From positions 248,001-312,000 of the forward strand of contig NZ_JACHEF010000008.1 in assembly GCF_014207355.1 (NCBI RefSeq): a stretch of 64,000 nucleotides of DNA, in the 5' to 3' direction. Both the position numbers and the translations under genes were made by a program. The notes below the pieces were generated by a model. It was not told where the DNA came from. It saw only the letters and a list, made by a program, of their open reading frames with translations, and made no database searches. Below are positions 15,092-24,569 of this stretch, piece by piece; the stretch's first letter is position 1; every line of letters begins with the position of its first letter. Source of the DNA: Mesorhizobium sangaii. Lineage in GTDB: Bacteria; Pseudomonadota; Alphaproteobacteria; Rhizobiales; Rhizobiaceae.

Positions 15092-18000
15092 TTATTTGCG
15101 CGCCAGCAGCGCCTTGACCAATTTTTCATCCACCGTGCCGGTCGCCGGCAGCTTGTTGTCGGTCTGGAAAGCCATGATCGCGGTCTTCGTCTTCTGGCCC
15201 ATCCTGCCGTCGGCGTCGCCCGCATCGTAGCCATTCTTGTTGAGAATGCGCTGGATGTTCTCGACGGCCTTCTTCATGTCGACGCTGGCGGTCGTCTGCG
15301 GCGTGCCGTCCTGCCAGGATTCGGGAATGTCGACCGAATTGGCTGCCGCATCCAGCGGCTTGGCCTTCCACAGTTCGGCTGCGGCGCGGGCGCGTTCGAG
15401 CTGCTCGGGCCGCATCGCATTGGCGATCTCGTCTCGCTTGGCCGCAGCATCCTTGTCACCGGTCTTGGCGACGAGTGCGAACCATTTGTAGGATTCCTCA
15501 AGGTTCTGCTTCATGCCGACGCCCTTAGCGGCGAGGATGCCGAGGTTGAACTGGCTGTCCTTGACGCCGACGTCTGCCGCCGCCTGGAACCAGTGCGCGG
15601 CCGACTCATTGTCGGTGACGCCATCCGCGGCCATGGCGAACAGCACGGCCAGGTTGTGCATGGCGCTGGCGTTGCCCTGCTCGGCGGCCAGCTGGTACCA
15701 GGTCTTCGCCTTCTTGATGTCGCGCGCGACGCCAATGCCCTTCTCGAAGAAATTGCCGATGCGGTATTCGGCCGGCGCGAAGCCGAGTTCGGCCGACTTC
15801 TCGTACCATTTGGCGGCTGCCGCCATGTCTTCCTTGACGCCACGCGATTCGGCGTAGCGCGAACCGACCTCGAACAGCGCCTTGGCGTCGCCACCGGCAG
15901 CGGCATCGCGCAAGGCGAGCGGGCCGACGTCGGTGGGAATGTCGAACTTGGCCGTGGCCGCCGCCGGCGAAGCGTCCGCCGGTGGAACCGCGCCTGTCGT
16001 GTCCTTGGCAGTGTTCGGCTCGGCCGTCGTAGGCTGGGTGCCGGTATCGGCATCGGTCGCTTCCGGGACAACAGCCGGACCAGCCGGTAGCGCAGCAGCC
16101 GAAGCTGTCATGTCGGGCGCTGTCGGGCTTGCGTCGGCGGGCGTCGCCGAAGCAACAGGCGCAAGAGTTGGCTCGGCTGTCGGTGCCGAACCCATCGAAG
16201 GCTCGATGCTTGGCGGCGTGGCCATCGTGCCTTGCGCGGCCATGTCATCCTTGGCTGCCGGTTCGGACGGCTCGGCCTGTCTGACGGCACGGGCCGGCGC
16301 GCTTTCCACGGCCTGCGGCTGAACGTCCGTCTTCGGCTGGCTATCGGTATCGACCGAGGCGGTTTGCACCGGTTGCGCGGCGACGATCGGCGCGGCGTCG
16401 TTGCTCGCCACCTGCGCCGGATCGGCGAAGAAGGCCTTGCCCAGTTGCAGGCCGGCGAGCGCCAGCATGATTGCGGCGGCTGCCATCAGGATCGGCTTGC
16501 GCCGCGCCTTGAGCAGGTCGCCGATCCGCAGTGCCTTCACGGGTCCGGTCATCGTCGACTGGCGCTTCAGCGCATCGGCCTCGGCGGCGGCGGCCTGCGC
16601 CGCGCGCCGCGCTGCAGCGATGAAATCCGATTTGGCGGCATCGGTGTCGCTTGGCTTGGCCGGCTGGCCGCGCTCGTCGCGCACACGCTTCATGATGGCA
16701 TTGAGGTCAGGTGCGCCGGAGCCGGGCTCCAGCGGCCGGTTGGCCAATTTCGGGTCGAGCGGTTCGTCGAGGTCGACGCTCGGTGTCGGGGCAATCGGCG
16801 CCGAGCCGGCCAGAGGCGGAATGTCGGCCTCCTTCTTGCCCCTGAATGCGCGTGCCAGCCCGCCGAACAACGATTTGCGGCCGCCTGTCTGTTCGCTTTT
16901 CTCGGCGATGGTGTCGGAACTGAGGGCAGCCAGGGCCGCGGCAGCGGCGGCTTCGGCCGGTGAGCGCGTGCCCGGCTCATTGCGCAGGACGGCGGCGGCG
17001 CGGCCATCGAGATCGGCCATGTCCCCGGTCAGCGGCATCGGCTGATCGATATCCATCGACGGTGCCTCGACGGCCATCTTGGACCGCCGCGCACCGCGCC
17101 GGCTGTTCGGTTCGACCGCAGCCGCATCCAGGAGTTCGCTCACAGCCTCGACCGGTTCGCCGGGTTCCAGCGAACCCAGCCGGTCGACGATCTTGAGCAG
17201 CGTATCATGGATGGCTTCGAATGTTCTCGAATTGCGCTCGTCGGAGCGCCGCGTCAGCGTTTCGAGTGTCTTCAGGTCCTGGGCGAGGCCTGAAACGGCC
17301 GTCGCGTTGGCGCTCGAACCGGCCAGCGAACGCACCGCGTTCTCGGCCGCTTCGCGCGCCGCGCCGAGGATGGAATCGCGGGTTCCGGACAGCGACTTCT
17401 CGATCTCGTCGAGACGCGGGCTGATGTCCTCGAATTCCGGCAGCGGCGTGCTGGGCCTTGAAAGGTGGGCGGACAGGCCGGCGACCTGGGCCTCCAGGCT
17501 GCGGATCAGCGCCGGATCGATGCCGGCCACCTGCGCGGCCGATGCGTCCAGCCGGCTTGAAATATCCTCGAGCCGGCTTTCCAGGCCGCGGATCGCAGCT
17601 TCGCCCGCAGGATCGGGAGTGCGCGTTTCCAAGCGCTTGGCCAGCGCGGTGAAGCGGGCGTCGATGGCTTCCATGATGCCGGCGCTGTCGACGTGCGGCA
17701 TGCGCTGGTCCAGCCTGTCGGCAACCTCGTCCAGCCGCCGCTCGAGATCGCGAAACAGCATGTTGCCCTGTTCGATGGCGTCACCCTGGCGCCGTTCCAT
17801 CATGCCCGACAGCACGTCGAAGCGTTGCTCCAGGCCATGGAAGATATAGTCGGCGTCGGGCATCGCAGGTGCCTGGTCGATCTTGTCGGCGATGAGCGCG
17901 ATCTGCTTGGCCAGGCGCTCCATCGCCTGCTCGGGCAGGTTGGCGCGGCCGGCGAGCTCGTCGACACGGCTCGACAGCGTGTTCAGCCGGTCCATGACAG

Positions 18001-19060
18001 CGTTGCCTGGCCGATCCTGCGCCACTTCCTCGATCTGTTGGGCAAGCGAGTCGATCCGCTTCTCGATGCGCTCGATAGCCTCGTGGTCGAATGTATTGGC
18101 TTGCGCGGCAATCGTCGAGGCGACGATGGCGCGGGAAATCTCGTCCAGCCGCTCGTCGATCATGCCAAGCGTGTCGCTGCCACGATTGTCCTGCTGGCTG
18201 GCGAAATGATCGACGGCGCCAGCAAGCGTGCGCACCTTTTCCTCGAGCGAGCGCAGCGACAGCGATTCCGGAAGATTGTTGACGGCGTTGCTGATCTGCT
18301 CCAGCCGGTCGGTCAGCATTGATAGGCCGGGGTCGTCGGAGCGCTTGCGCTGGTCGGCGTCGACGCGATCCTCGAAGGCCGTCCAGCGGCGATCGAAATC
18401 GTCCCAGCGGCGGTCCACCTTCTGCACGCTCTCCTCGCGCGCCAGCGTGTCGAGCGCGGCCTTGACCTGTTCGAGTTCGAGCCGCAGCATGTTGACGCTT
18501 CTGTCGTCGCTCTTCTCGGCCAGTGTCTGGATGGCGCCGGAGAGCCGCTCGAATTCGAGGCCGAGTTCGGCGCTTCCCTTGGCCGTGCCAGGCTTGGCGC
18601 CCGACTGGAAAGCCCGCTCGATGTCCTTGCGCAGAGCTTCGAATTCCCGCTGCAGTCCGGCCGTCATCTGGTGGCGCAGTTCCTCGCGCATGCCGCGCAA
18701 CTCGCCGGCGATCTTGCCGACCATGGCGACGCCGTCCTCTTGGCCACGCACGCGATCGATGTCGCGGGCGATGGCCTGGTAATTCTGCCCGAAGGCGGCT
18801 GCGGGCTGCGCCGGGCTCGTCGGGCGCGGCGCCGGCTGCGGGTCCTCGTACCACCGCTGCTGACCGGCCGGTTGGGCGGCGGGATAGCGCGCATCGGCCC
18901 CGTATTGGCGGGGCTCGGGACGTGCCAGCGGGTCCTCGCGCGTACGCTCCAGCCGCTGCTCCAGCGTTTCGAGGGAACGGTTCAACTGCTCGAGCGTGGT
19001 CTGCGGCCTGCGCTGCCTGCCGGCGTTGAGTGTATCGAGGTAGGACCGCTTGCTGTTCAT
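15092..19060 (-). CDS. podJ: PodJ-like polarity protein: coiled coil, one membrane span, Sel1 repeats, peptidoglycan-binding domain
   Basis: This 1322-residue protein has a conserved Rhizobiales N-terminus (MNSKRSYLDTLNAGRQR). A very long, heptad-rich cytoplasmic region follows to about residue 700, then one transmembrane helix near 853-872. The Pro/Ala/Thr-rich periplasmic linker runs to about 1040, Sel1-type repeats span about 1043-1210 (LFEVGSRYAESRGVKED and related units), and a PG_binding_1 domain occupies 1262-1322 (GDADGRMGQKTKTAIMAFQ). The order matches PodJ, the pole-organising scaffold of Caulobacter and PodJ1 of Sinorhizobium. A candidate CtrA box lies upstream. The N-terminal motif of Caulobacter PodJ is not present, so orthology is likely but not proven. 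Confidence 0.82.
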   Translation of the reverse strand: MNSKRSYLDTLNAGRQRRPQTTLEQLNRSLETLEQRLERTREDPLARPEPRQYGADARYPAAQPAGQQRWYEDPQPAPRPTSPAQPAAAFGQNYQAIARDIDRVRGQEDGVAMVGKIAGELRGMREELRHQMTAGLQREFEALRKDIERAFQSGAKPGTAKGSAELGLEFERLSGAIQTLAEKSDDRSVNMLRLELEQVKAALDTLAREESVQKVDRRWDDFDRRWTAFEDRVDADQRKRSDDPGLSMLTDRLEQISNAVNNLPESLSLRSLEEKVRTLAGAVDHFASQQDNRGSDTLGMIDERLDEISRAIVASTIAAQANTFDHEAIERIEKRIDSLAQQIEEVAQDRPGNAVMDRLNTLSSRVDELAGRANLPEQAMERLAKQIALIADKIDQAPAMPDADYIFHGLEQRFDVLSGMMERRQGDAIEQGNMLFRDLERRLDEVADRLDQRMPHVDSAGIMEAIDARFTALAKRLETRTPDPAGEAAIRGLESRLEDISSRLDASAAQVAGIDPALIRSLEAQVAGLSAHLSRPSTPLPEFEDISPRLDEIEKSLSGTRDSILGAAREAAENAVRSLAGSSANATAVSGLAQDLKTLETLTRRSDERNSRTFEAIHDTLLKIVDRLGSLEPGEPVEAVSELLDAAAVEPNSRRGARRSKMAVEAPSMDIDQPMPLTGDMADLDGRAAAVLRNEPGTRSPAEAAAAAALAALSSDTIAEKSEQTGGRKSLFGGLARAFRGKKEADIPPLAGSAPIAPTPSVDLDEPLDPKLANRPLEPGSGAPDLNAIMKRVRDERGQPAKPSDTDAAKSDFIAAARRAAQAAAAEADALKRQSTMTGPVKALRIGDLLKARRKPILMAAAAIMLALAGLQLGKAFFADPAQVASNDAAPIVAAQPVQTASVDTDSQPKTDVQPQAVESAPARAVRQAEPSEPAAKDDMAAQGTMATPPSIEPSMGSAPTAEPTLAPVASATPADASPTAPDMTASAAALPAGPAVVPEATDADTGTQPTTAEPNTAKDTTGAVPPADASPAAATAKFDIPTDVGPLALRDAAAGGDAKALFEVGSRYAESRGVKEDMAAAAKWYEKSAELGFAPAEYRIGNFFEKGIGVARDIKKAKTWYQLAAEQGNASAMHNLAVLFAMAADGVTDNESAAHWFQAAADVGVKDSQFNLGILAAKGVGMKQNLEESYKWFALVAKTGDKDAAAKRDEIANAMRPEQLERARAAAELWKAKPLDAAANSVDIPESWQDGTPQTTASVDMKKAVENIQRILNKNGYDAGDADGRMGQKTKTAIMAFQTDNKLPATGTVDEKLVKALLARK

Positions 19061-19252
19061 CGGTGCGTCCGTCTTTCAGAATGGCTGGCTCGCGGCCAGT
19101 TCCCCCAAGTCCCTGTCGGAACGAGGCGACAGCGGCTATGCCGCGGTGGAAGACGAGCTTCCCGGGCTCTCACCCGCGCTCCGAAAAACCGTGAAAAATT
19201 CGATACAGGATAACCACGGGTAGCCGACGCGCCCACATTTCGCCCAACGTGG

Positions 19253-19268
19253 TAAACAACGCGTTAAC
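19253..19268 (-). promoter_or_regulatory. Candidate CtrA box upstream of the PodJ-like gene
   Basis: TAAA-N7-TTAAC at 19253-19268 matches the CtrA consensus TTAA-N7-TTAAC at eight of nine positions. A further TTAA follows six bases later. It lies about 190-210 bp upstream of the podJ-like start, in the 447-bp gap between that gene and the divergent merR gene. CtrA control of podJ is known in other Alphaproteobacteria. Whether it serves this gene is inferred. Confidence 0.45.
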
Positions 19269-19372
19269 CAAACTTAAGAAGTTGCAAGGATGTCGGATAC
19301 CGGCCTGACGGTGCGGCATAAAGCTCGGCGCGCAGAACGCCCTTGCGTCATGAGGCGGCTATCGGTATAGAA

Positions 19373-19388
19373 TTGACGTAAACGTAAA
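19373..19388 (+). promoter_or_regulatory. MerR-type operator before the merR gene
   Basis: TTGACGTAAACGTAAA at 19373-19388 is an imperfect inverted repeat with ACGT cores. It resembles the perfect palindrome at 20130-20161 in front of the acyl-CoA dehydrogenase operon. It lies about 120-135 bp upstream of the merR start, suiting autoregulation. MerR proteins of the LiuR type are known to bind very similar TTTACGTTTACGTAAA-like sites. Confidence 0.65.
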
Positions 19389-19507
19389 AGGCGCCTTGAG
19401 CGAGCTTTTGCGATTTGTTTGTTGAAACCACGACCGGAAGCAAGCCCCCGCTTCCAGTCAGGCGACGCAGGGTCCAGGACCGCGACGCCACCAGACGGGG
19501 AAAGCCA

Positions 19508-19975
19508 GTGACCATGAAGCTTATCTCGGCCGGCGAGACCGCGGCCAATACCAACAATATGTCTGTCGAAACCGGCGAGGACCTTGTCCGCATCGGCGAG
19601 ATGGCCAAGAAATATGGAGTGACGCTGCGCACGCTGCGTTTCTATGAAGACAAGGGCCTGCTCAACCCGCAGCGCGACGGTTCGACCCGTCTCTATACGC
19701 GCCGCGACAAGGCCCGGCTGAAGCTGATCCTGCTTGGCCGCAAGGTTGGGTTCTCGCTGCGCGACGTCAAGCAGATGATGGACCTCTACGATCCGACCGG
19801 CTCCAACACCAAGCAGCTGCGGCTGGCGCTGGACAAGTCGGAAAAGCAGCTTGCCCGGCTGCAGAAGCAGCGGGCGCTGATCGATGACGCCATCAACGAG
19901 CTGAGCGGTTCGATGTCGGCGGTGCGCCAGATGCTGGCCGAGCGTTCGGCGCCCCAGGCGAGCGTCGCGGGCTAG
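19508..19975 (+). CDS. MerR-family regulator of the adjacent beta-oxidation operon
   Basis: This protein of about 155 residues has the MerR N-terminal winged helix (IGEMAKKYGVTLRTLRFYEDKGLL), a connector, and a C-terminal coiled coil (SEKQLARLQKQRALIDDAI). It has no conserved metal-binding cysteines, so it should sense an organic ligand, probably an acyl-CoA. I chose the GTG at 19508, seven bases after a GGGGAAA Shine-Dalgarno; the ATG at 19514 is the alternative. Related operators precede this gene and the acyl-CoA dehydrogenase operon downstream. A stem-loop at 20001-20029 follows. Confidence 0.86.
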   Translation: MTMKLISAGETAANTNNMSVETGEDLVRIGEMAKKYGVTLRTLRFYEDKGLLNPQRDGSTRLYTRRDKARLKLILLGRKVGFSLRDVKQMMDLYDPTGSNTKQLRLALDKSEKQLARLQKQRALIDDAINELSGSMSAVRQMLAERSAPQASVAG

Positions 19976-20000
19976 CTCATCCGCTGACTGTCTGACTATC

Positions 20001-20029
20001 AAAGCCGCGTGGCCCTGCCGCGCGGCTTT
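20001..20029 (+). terminator. Stem-loop terminator after merR
   Basis: A perfect 9-bp stem, aaagccgcg / cgcggcttt, with an 11-base loop lies 26 bp after the merR stop, followed by cgtcgtctt. The 3' arm ends in ttt, but the U-tract is weak. It likely separates merR transcription from the next operon. Confidence 0.6.
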
Positions 20030-20129
20030 CGTCGTCTTGGCAACGCCACAATCAGCCTCTCGCCGCTAGCTTGTGCAATACCTCGTCGCTACGTTCACCG
20101 CGCGGTGGGCGGGAAATCTTGTCGCATCG

Positions 20130-20161
20130 AAAAATTGACGTTTACGCAAACGTCAATTTTT
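20130..20161 (+). promoter_or_regulatory. Perfect palindromic operator before the fatty-acid degradation operon
   Basis: Two perfect 14-bp inverted arms (AAAAATTGACGTTT and its complement) surround a 4-bp centre, ACGC. The site sits 87 bp upstream of the acyl-CoA dehydrogenase start. The core TTGACGTTTACGCAAACG is the same type as the merR upstream site. It is almost certainly the MerR regulator's target and the operon's main control point. Confidence 0.78.
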
Positions 20162-20247
20162 GCTATCCCGCTCGCAACATGGGTCCGCATGCCACCCTGG
20201 CTGACTTCGGGGGCTTTCGGATCAGGTCTGCAGGGTGGAGAAAAAGC

Positions 20248-22038
20248 ATGCCGACATACAGGGCTCCGGTCCAGGATACGCTGTTCGTGCTCAACGAGGT
20301 GCTGGGCTACCAGCGCTATTCGAACCTTCCCGGATTTGCCGACGCCACGCCCGATGTGCTGGAGGCTATCCTCGCCGAAGGCGCCAAGCTTGCCGAAAAC
20401 GTCATGCATCCGCTGAACCGTGTCGGCGACTTGGAAGGCTGCGTGCGCCATGACGACGGCTCGGTGACGACGCCGAAAGGCTTCAAGGAGGCTTTCGACC
20501 AGTATCGTGAGGGTGGCTGGATGGGCCTCGCTGCACCGGTCGAGTTCGGCGGCCAGGGGCTGCCCTACGCGGTACACACCGCCGTCGCCGAATATATGGT
20601 GTCGGCCAACATGTCGCTGATGATGTATGCGGGCCTGACGCAAGGCGCGATCGCGGCGATCATCACCCACGGCACCGACGAGCAGAAAGCCAAGTGGCTG
20701 CCGAGGATGGTCGAAGGTGCCTGGACCGGCACCATGAACCTGACCGAGCCGCATTGCGGTACCGATCTTGGTCTGCTGCGAACCAAGGCGGTGCCGAATG
20801 GCGATGGCACCTACAAGATTTCTGGCCAGAAGATCTTCATCTCGGCCGGCGAGCACGACATGTCGGACAACATCGTCCATCTGGTGCTGGCCCGCATCGA
20901 GGGCGCGCCGGAAGGCGTCAAGGGCATCTCGCTGTTCATCGTACCGAAGCTTAAGCTCGACGGCTCCGGCAATCCGGGCACGAGGAACACCGTCTCCTGC
21001 GGCTCGATCGAGGAGAAGATGGGTATCCACGGCAACTCGACCTGCGTCATGAACTATGACGAGGCCGAAGGCACGCTGCTCGGCGAGGCCAATGGTGGCT
21101 TGAAGGCGATGTTCACGATGATGAACGAGGCCCGCCTTGGTGTTGGCCTGCAAGGGCTGTCGCTGTCGGAGATCGCCTACCAGAACGCCGCCGCTTATGC
21201 CAAGGACCGCTTGCAGGGCCGCTCGCTGTCGGGGCCGAAGGCGCCGGACAAGAAGGCCGACCCGATCATCGTCCATCCCGACATCCGCCGCAGCCTGATG
21301 ACCATGAAGGCCTTCAACGAGGCCGGCCGCGCGCTGGCGCTGTGGACGGCGATCAAGTCCGACATCGCCCACCGCTCGGGCGACGACAAGGACCGCCAGG
21401 CCGCCGACGACTACACCGGCCTGATGACGCCGGTGGTCAAGGGCGTGCTCACCGACAAGGGGTTCGACCACGCTGTGATGGCGCAGCAGGTGTTCGGCGG
21501 TCACGGCTACATCGAAGAGCACGGCATGAGCCAGTTCGTGCGCGATGCCCGCATCGCCATGATCTATGAAGGCGCCAACGGCATCCAGGCCCTCGATCTC
21601 GTCGGCCGCAAGCTCGGTTTGAATGGCGGCCGCGCCGTGCAGGCCTTCTTCAAGGAGGTCGGCGAATTCTGCGAGGAAAACCGTTCCGACGAGAAGATGG
21701 CGCCGTTCACGAAGGCGCTGAAGAAGGGCCTCAACGACCTGCAGGCCGCCACCATGTGGCTGCTGCAGAACGGCATGGCCAAGCCCGACAATGCCGGCGC
21801 CGCCTCGACCGATTTCATGCATCTCTTCGGCCTTGTGGCGCTGGGCTACATGTGGGCGCAGATGGTCAAGGCGGCGCTTGGCAAGACGGGGGCCAACGGT
21901 TCGCAGTCCTTCTACGACAACAAGGTTGTGACGGCGCGCTTCTTCATGGAGCGGATCATGCCGGAAACCGGCGCTCACCTCGCCCGCATTTCGAGCGGTG
22001 CCGACACGCTGATGGCTCTGCCGGCGGAAGCGTTCTAA
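20248..22038 (+). CDS. Acyl-CoA dehydrogenase with C-terminal extension (DmdC/FadE-like)
   Basis: This 596-residue FAD enzyme carries out the first oxidation of acyl-CoA beta-oxidation. The N-terminal, middle (TEPHCGTDLGLLRT) and C-terminal acyl-CoA dehydrogenase domains are followed by an extra C-terminal domain from about residue 470, typical of the class annotated as 3-methylmercaptopropionyl-CoA dehydrogenase. The proposed base region is YEGANGIQALDLVGRK. The start is the ATG at 20248 with a GGTGGAG Shine-Dalgarno seven bases upstream; the longer open frame runs through the operator palindrome and is not coding. It leads a four-gene operon. The substrate chain is unknown. Confidence 0.88.
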   Translation: MPTYRAPVQDTLFVLNEVLGYQRYSNLPGFADATPDVLEAILAEGAKLAENVMHPLNRVGDLEGCVRHDDGSVTTPKGFKEAFDQYREGGWMGLAAPVEFGGQGLPYAVHTAVAEYMVSANMSLMMYAGLTQGAIAAIITHGTDEQKAKWLPRMVEGAWTGTMNLTEPHCGTDLGLLRTKAVPNGDGTYKISGQKIFISAGEHDMSDNIVHLVLARIEGAPEGVKGISLFIVPKLKLDGSGNPGTRNTVSCGSIEEKMGIHGNSTCVMNYDEAEGTLLGEANGGLKAMFTMMNEARLGVGLQGLSLSEIAYQNAAAYAKDRLQGRSLSGPKAPDKKADPIIVHPDIRRSLMTMKAFNEAGRALALWTAIKSDIAHRSGDDKDRQAADDYTGLMTPVVKGVLTDKGFDHAVMAQQVFGGHGYIEEHGMSQFVRDARIAMIYEGANGIQALDLVGRKLGLNGGRAVQAFFKEVGEFCEENRSDEKMAPFTKALKKGLNDLQAATMWLLQNGMAKPDNAGAASTDFMHLFGLVALGYMWAQMVKAALGKTGANGSQSFYDNKVVTARFFMERIMPETGAHLARISSGADTLMALPAEAF

Positions 22039-22088
22039 GTTCGAACGCCGGCACCGCCGGCCTTGTCTGTCGATACGCGGAGGAAATC

Positions 22089-23261
22089 GTGGCGACAAAT
22101 CCCGCCGAAGTGCTCTCTTTGCCGAAGCCCGCCTGGGCCGCGGACGAGGTCGGCATGCTCTACGACATGGCGCACCGCTTCATGTCGGAGGAAATCGCGC
22201 CGCGCTACGATGAATTCGAGAAGAACGAGATGGTCGACCGCGAGAGCTGGTTGAAGGCCGGCGCTGCCGGTCTGCTCTGCGCCTCGATGCCGGAGGAATA
22301 TGGCGGCTCGGGTGGTACCTTCGCGCATGAGAGCGCCATCATCGAGGCCATCGGCCATGTCGGTGTCGATGGTTTCGGCATCGGCCTGCACAATTCGATC
22401 GTCGCCCCTTACATCCTCCACTACGGCTCTGAAGAGCAGAAGAAGAAATGGCTGCCGAAGCTGGCGACCGGCGAGTTGATCGGCGCCATCGCCATGACCG
22501 AGCCAGGTGCCGGCTCCGACCTGCAAGGCGTCAAGACGCGAGCCGAGAAGGATGGCAACCAGTACAAGATCAACGGTTCCAAGACCTTCATCACCAATGG
22601 CCAGCTTGCCAACTTCATCATCGTCGTCACCAAGACCGATCCGGAGAAGGGCGCCAAGGGCACCTCGCTGATCGTTGTCGAGACCGATGAGGTCGAAGGC
22701 TTCCAGCGCGGCCGCAACCTCGACAAGATCGGCTTGAAGGCCAACGACACCTCGGAACTCTTCTTCAACGATATGCGCGTGCCGACCTCCAACCTGCTCG
22801 GCCATGAGGAAGGGCAGGGTTTTGTCCAGCTGATGCAGCAATTGCCGCAGGAGCGGCTGCAGATCGGCACCGGGGCGATTGCCATGATCGAGCGCGCCCT
22901 GGCGCTGACCATCGACTACGTCAAGGAGCGCAAGGCGTTCGGCAAGGCGATCATCGAATTCCAGAACACCCAGTTCAAGCTGGCCGAGCTCAAGACCGAG
23001 GCAACCATCGGCCGCGTCTTCTACAATGATTGTGTGACCCGTCACATCGCCGGTGGCCTCGACCCGGTGACGGCGTCGATGGCCAAATACTGGCTCAGCG
23101 ACCTGCAAGGAAAAGTCGTCGACGAATGCCTTCAATTGCATGGCGGCTATGGCTACATGAATGAATACCCGATCGCCCGCATGTTCCGCGACGCTCGCGT
23201 CCAGCGCATCTACGGCGGCACCAACGAGATCATGAAATTGCTGATCGGACGCTCGCTCTAA
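22089..23261 (+). CDS. Acyl-CoA dehydrogenase, short type
   Basis: This 390-residue enzyme has the classic fold: AMTEPGAGSDLQGVKT (flavin site), KTFITNGQLANFIIV, and the C-terminal IYGGTNEIMKLLIGRSL. The helix around ERLQIGTGAIAMIERAL is typical of the group. The start is GTG at 22089 after GGAGGA, 50 bp downstream of the first dehydrogenase; the frame open further upstream is antisense-type noise. Having two dehydrogenases of different class in one operon suggests two chain-length ranges or a branched-chain step. Confidence 0.88.
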   Translation: MATNPAEVLSLPKPAWAADEVGMLYDMAHRFMSEEIAPRYDEFEKNEMVDRESWLKAGAAGLLCASMPEEYGGSGGTFAHESAIIEAIGHVGVDGFGIGLHNSIVAPYILHYGSEEQKKKWLPKLATGELIGAIAMTEPGAGSDLQGVKTRAEKDGNQYKINGSKTFITNGQLANFIIVVTKTDPEKGAKGTSLIVVETDEVEGFQRGRNLDKIGLKANDTSELFFNDMRVPTSNLLGHEEGQGFVQLMQQLPQERLQIGTGAIAMIERALALTIDYVKERKAFGKAIIEFQNTQFKLAELKTEATIGRVFYNDCVTRHIAGGLDPVTASMAKYWLSDLQGKVVDECLQLHGGYGYMNEYPIARMFRDARVQRIYGGTNEIMKLLIGRSL

Positions 23262-23322
23262 TGCATGTCGCCCAAAAGTGGTCCCGGTTTTGGGAGATCG
23301 ACATGCATCAGTCTAAATCCGT
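23262..23322. repeat. Intergenic palindromic repeat inside the beta-oxidation operon, copy 4
   Basis: The 84-bp gap between the dehydrogenase and the thiolase holds atgcatgtcgcccaaaa, gtggtcccggttttggg and gacatgcatca, an imperfect palindrome. It is homologous, in the opposite orientation, to the copy near 13.15 kb. In RNA it would form a stem-loop in the operon's message and could affect stability or downstream expression. Confidence 0.68.
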
Positions 23323-23345
23323 TCGATAAACCCAAGGAGCAAAAG

Positions 23346-24554
23346 ATGGCCGAAGCTTATGTCTATGATGCTGTGCGCACGCCGCGCGGCAAGGGCAAGA
23401 AGGACGGATCGCTGCACGAGGTGCCGGCGGTGCGGCTTGCCGCCAAGACGCTCGAAGCATTGCGCGATCGCAACGGGCTCGACACCGGCAATGTCGACGA
23501 CATCATCTTCGGCTGCGTCGATCCGGTCGGCGAGGCGGGCTCGGTCATTCCGCGCGCCGCTGCCTTCGAGGCCGGCTATGACACCAAGGCGCCTGGCATG
23601 CAGATCTCGCGCTTCTGCGCATCGGGCCTCGACGCCATCAATTTCGGTGCCGCCAAGATCGCGCAGGGCGCCGACGACATCGTCATCGCCGGCGGCGTCG
23701 AATCGATGTCTCGCGTCGGCATGGGCGCCTCAGGCGGTGCCTGGTTCATGGACCCTTCGGTCGGCCTGCCCGGCTGGTTCGTGCCGCAAGGCATTTCGGC
23801 CGACTTGATCGCGACCAAATACGGCTTTTCGCGCGACGACGTCGACGCCTATGCGGTGGAGAGCCAGAAGCGGGCGGCAAAGTCCTGGGCCGATGGCCGT
23901 TTCAAGAAGTCCGTCATCCCGATCAAGGACCAAAACGGTCTGACCATCCTCGACCATGACGAGCATATGCGCCCGTCGACCGACATGCAGTCGCTGGCCT
24001 CGCTCAACCCTTCCTTCGTCATGCCTGGCGAAATGGGCGGTTTCGATGCCGTCGCGGTGCAGAAGCACCCGGAGGTGGAAGAGGTCAATCACGTCCACCA
24101 TGCCGGCAATTCGTCCGGCATCGTCGATGGCGCTGCCGCTGTTCTGCTCGGCTCGAAGAAGGCCGGCAAGGCGATGGGGCTGAAGCCGCGTGCTCGCATC
24201 CGTACCTTCGCCAACATCGGCTCCGAGCCGGTGCTGATGCTGACCGGCCCGGTCGACGTCACCGAGAAGCTGTTGAAGCGTGCCAAGATGAAGCTGTCGG
24301 ATATCGACCTGTTCGAACTCAACGAGGCCTTCGCCTCGGTGGTGCTGCGCTACATGCAGGCCTTCGATATCGAGCACGACAAGATCAACGTCAATGGCGG
24401 CGCCATCGCCATGGGCCATCCGCTCGGCGCCACCGGGGCGATGATCTTCGGCACGGTGCTGGACGAACTTGAGCGCCGCGATCTCAACACCGCACTGGTA
24501 ACGCTGTGCATCGGTGCCGGCATGGGCACCGCAACGATTATCGAACGCGTCTGA
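23346..24554 (+). CDS. Acetyl-CoA C-acyltransferase (thiolase)
   Basis: This 402-residue thiolase catalyses the last step of beta-oxidation, splitting 3-ketoacyl-CoA with CoA. The nucleophilic cysteine lies in SRFCASGLDAIN near residue 90, the catalytic histidine in NGGAIAMGHPLGATGA, and the second cysteine in TLCIGAGMGTATI. The start is ATG at 23346 with AAGGAG five bases upstream. It is 15 bp from the FadJ-type gene. The degradative role follows from the operon. Confidence 0.92.
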   Translation: MAEAYVYDAVRTPRGKGKKDGSLHEVPAVRLAAKTLEALRDRNGLDTGNVDDIIFGCVDPVGEAGSVIPRAAAFEAGYDTKAPGMQISRFCASGLDAINFGAAKIAQGADDIVIAGGVESMSRVGMGASGGAWFMDPSVGLPGWFVPQGISADLIATKYGFSRDDVDAYAVESQKRAAKSWADGRFKKSVIPIKDQNGLTILDHDEHMRPSTDMQSLASLNPSFVMPGEMGGFDAVAVQKHPEVEEVNHVHHAGNSSGIVDGAAAVLLGSKKAGKAMGLKPRARIRTFANIGSEPVLMLTGPVDVTEKLLKRAKMKLSDIDLFELNEAFASVVLRYMQAFDIEHDKINVNGGAIAMGHPLGATGAMIFGTVLDELERRDLNTALVTLCIGAGMGTATIIERV

Positions 24555-24569
24555 CAGGGGAGAGAAATC

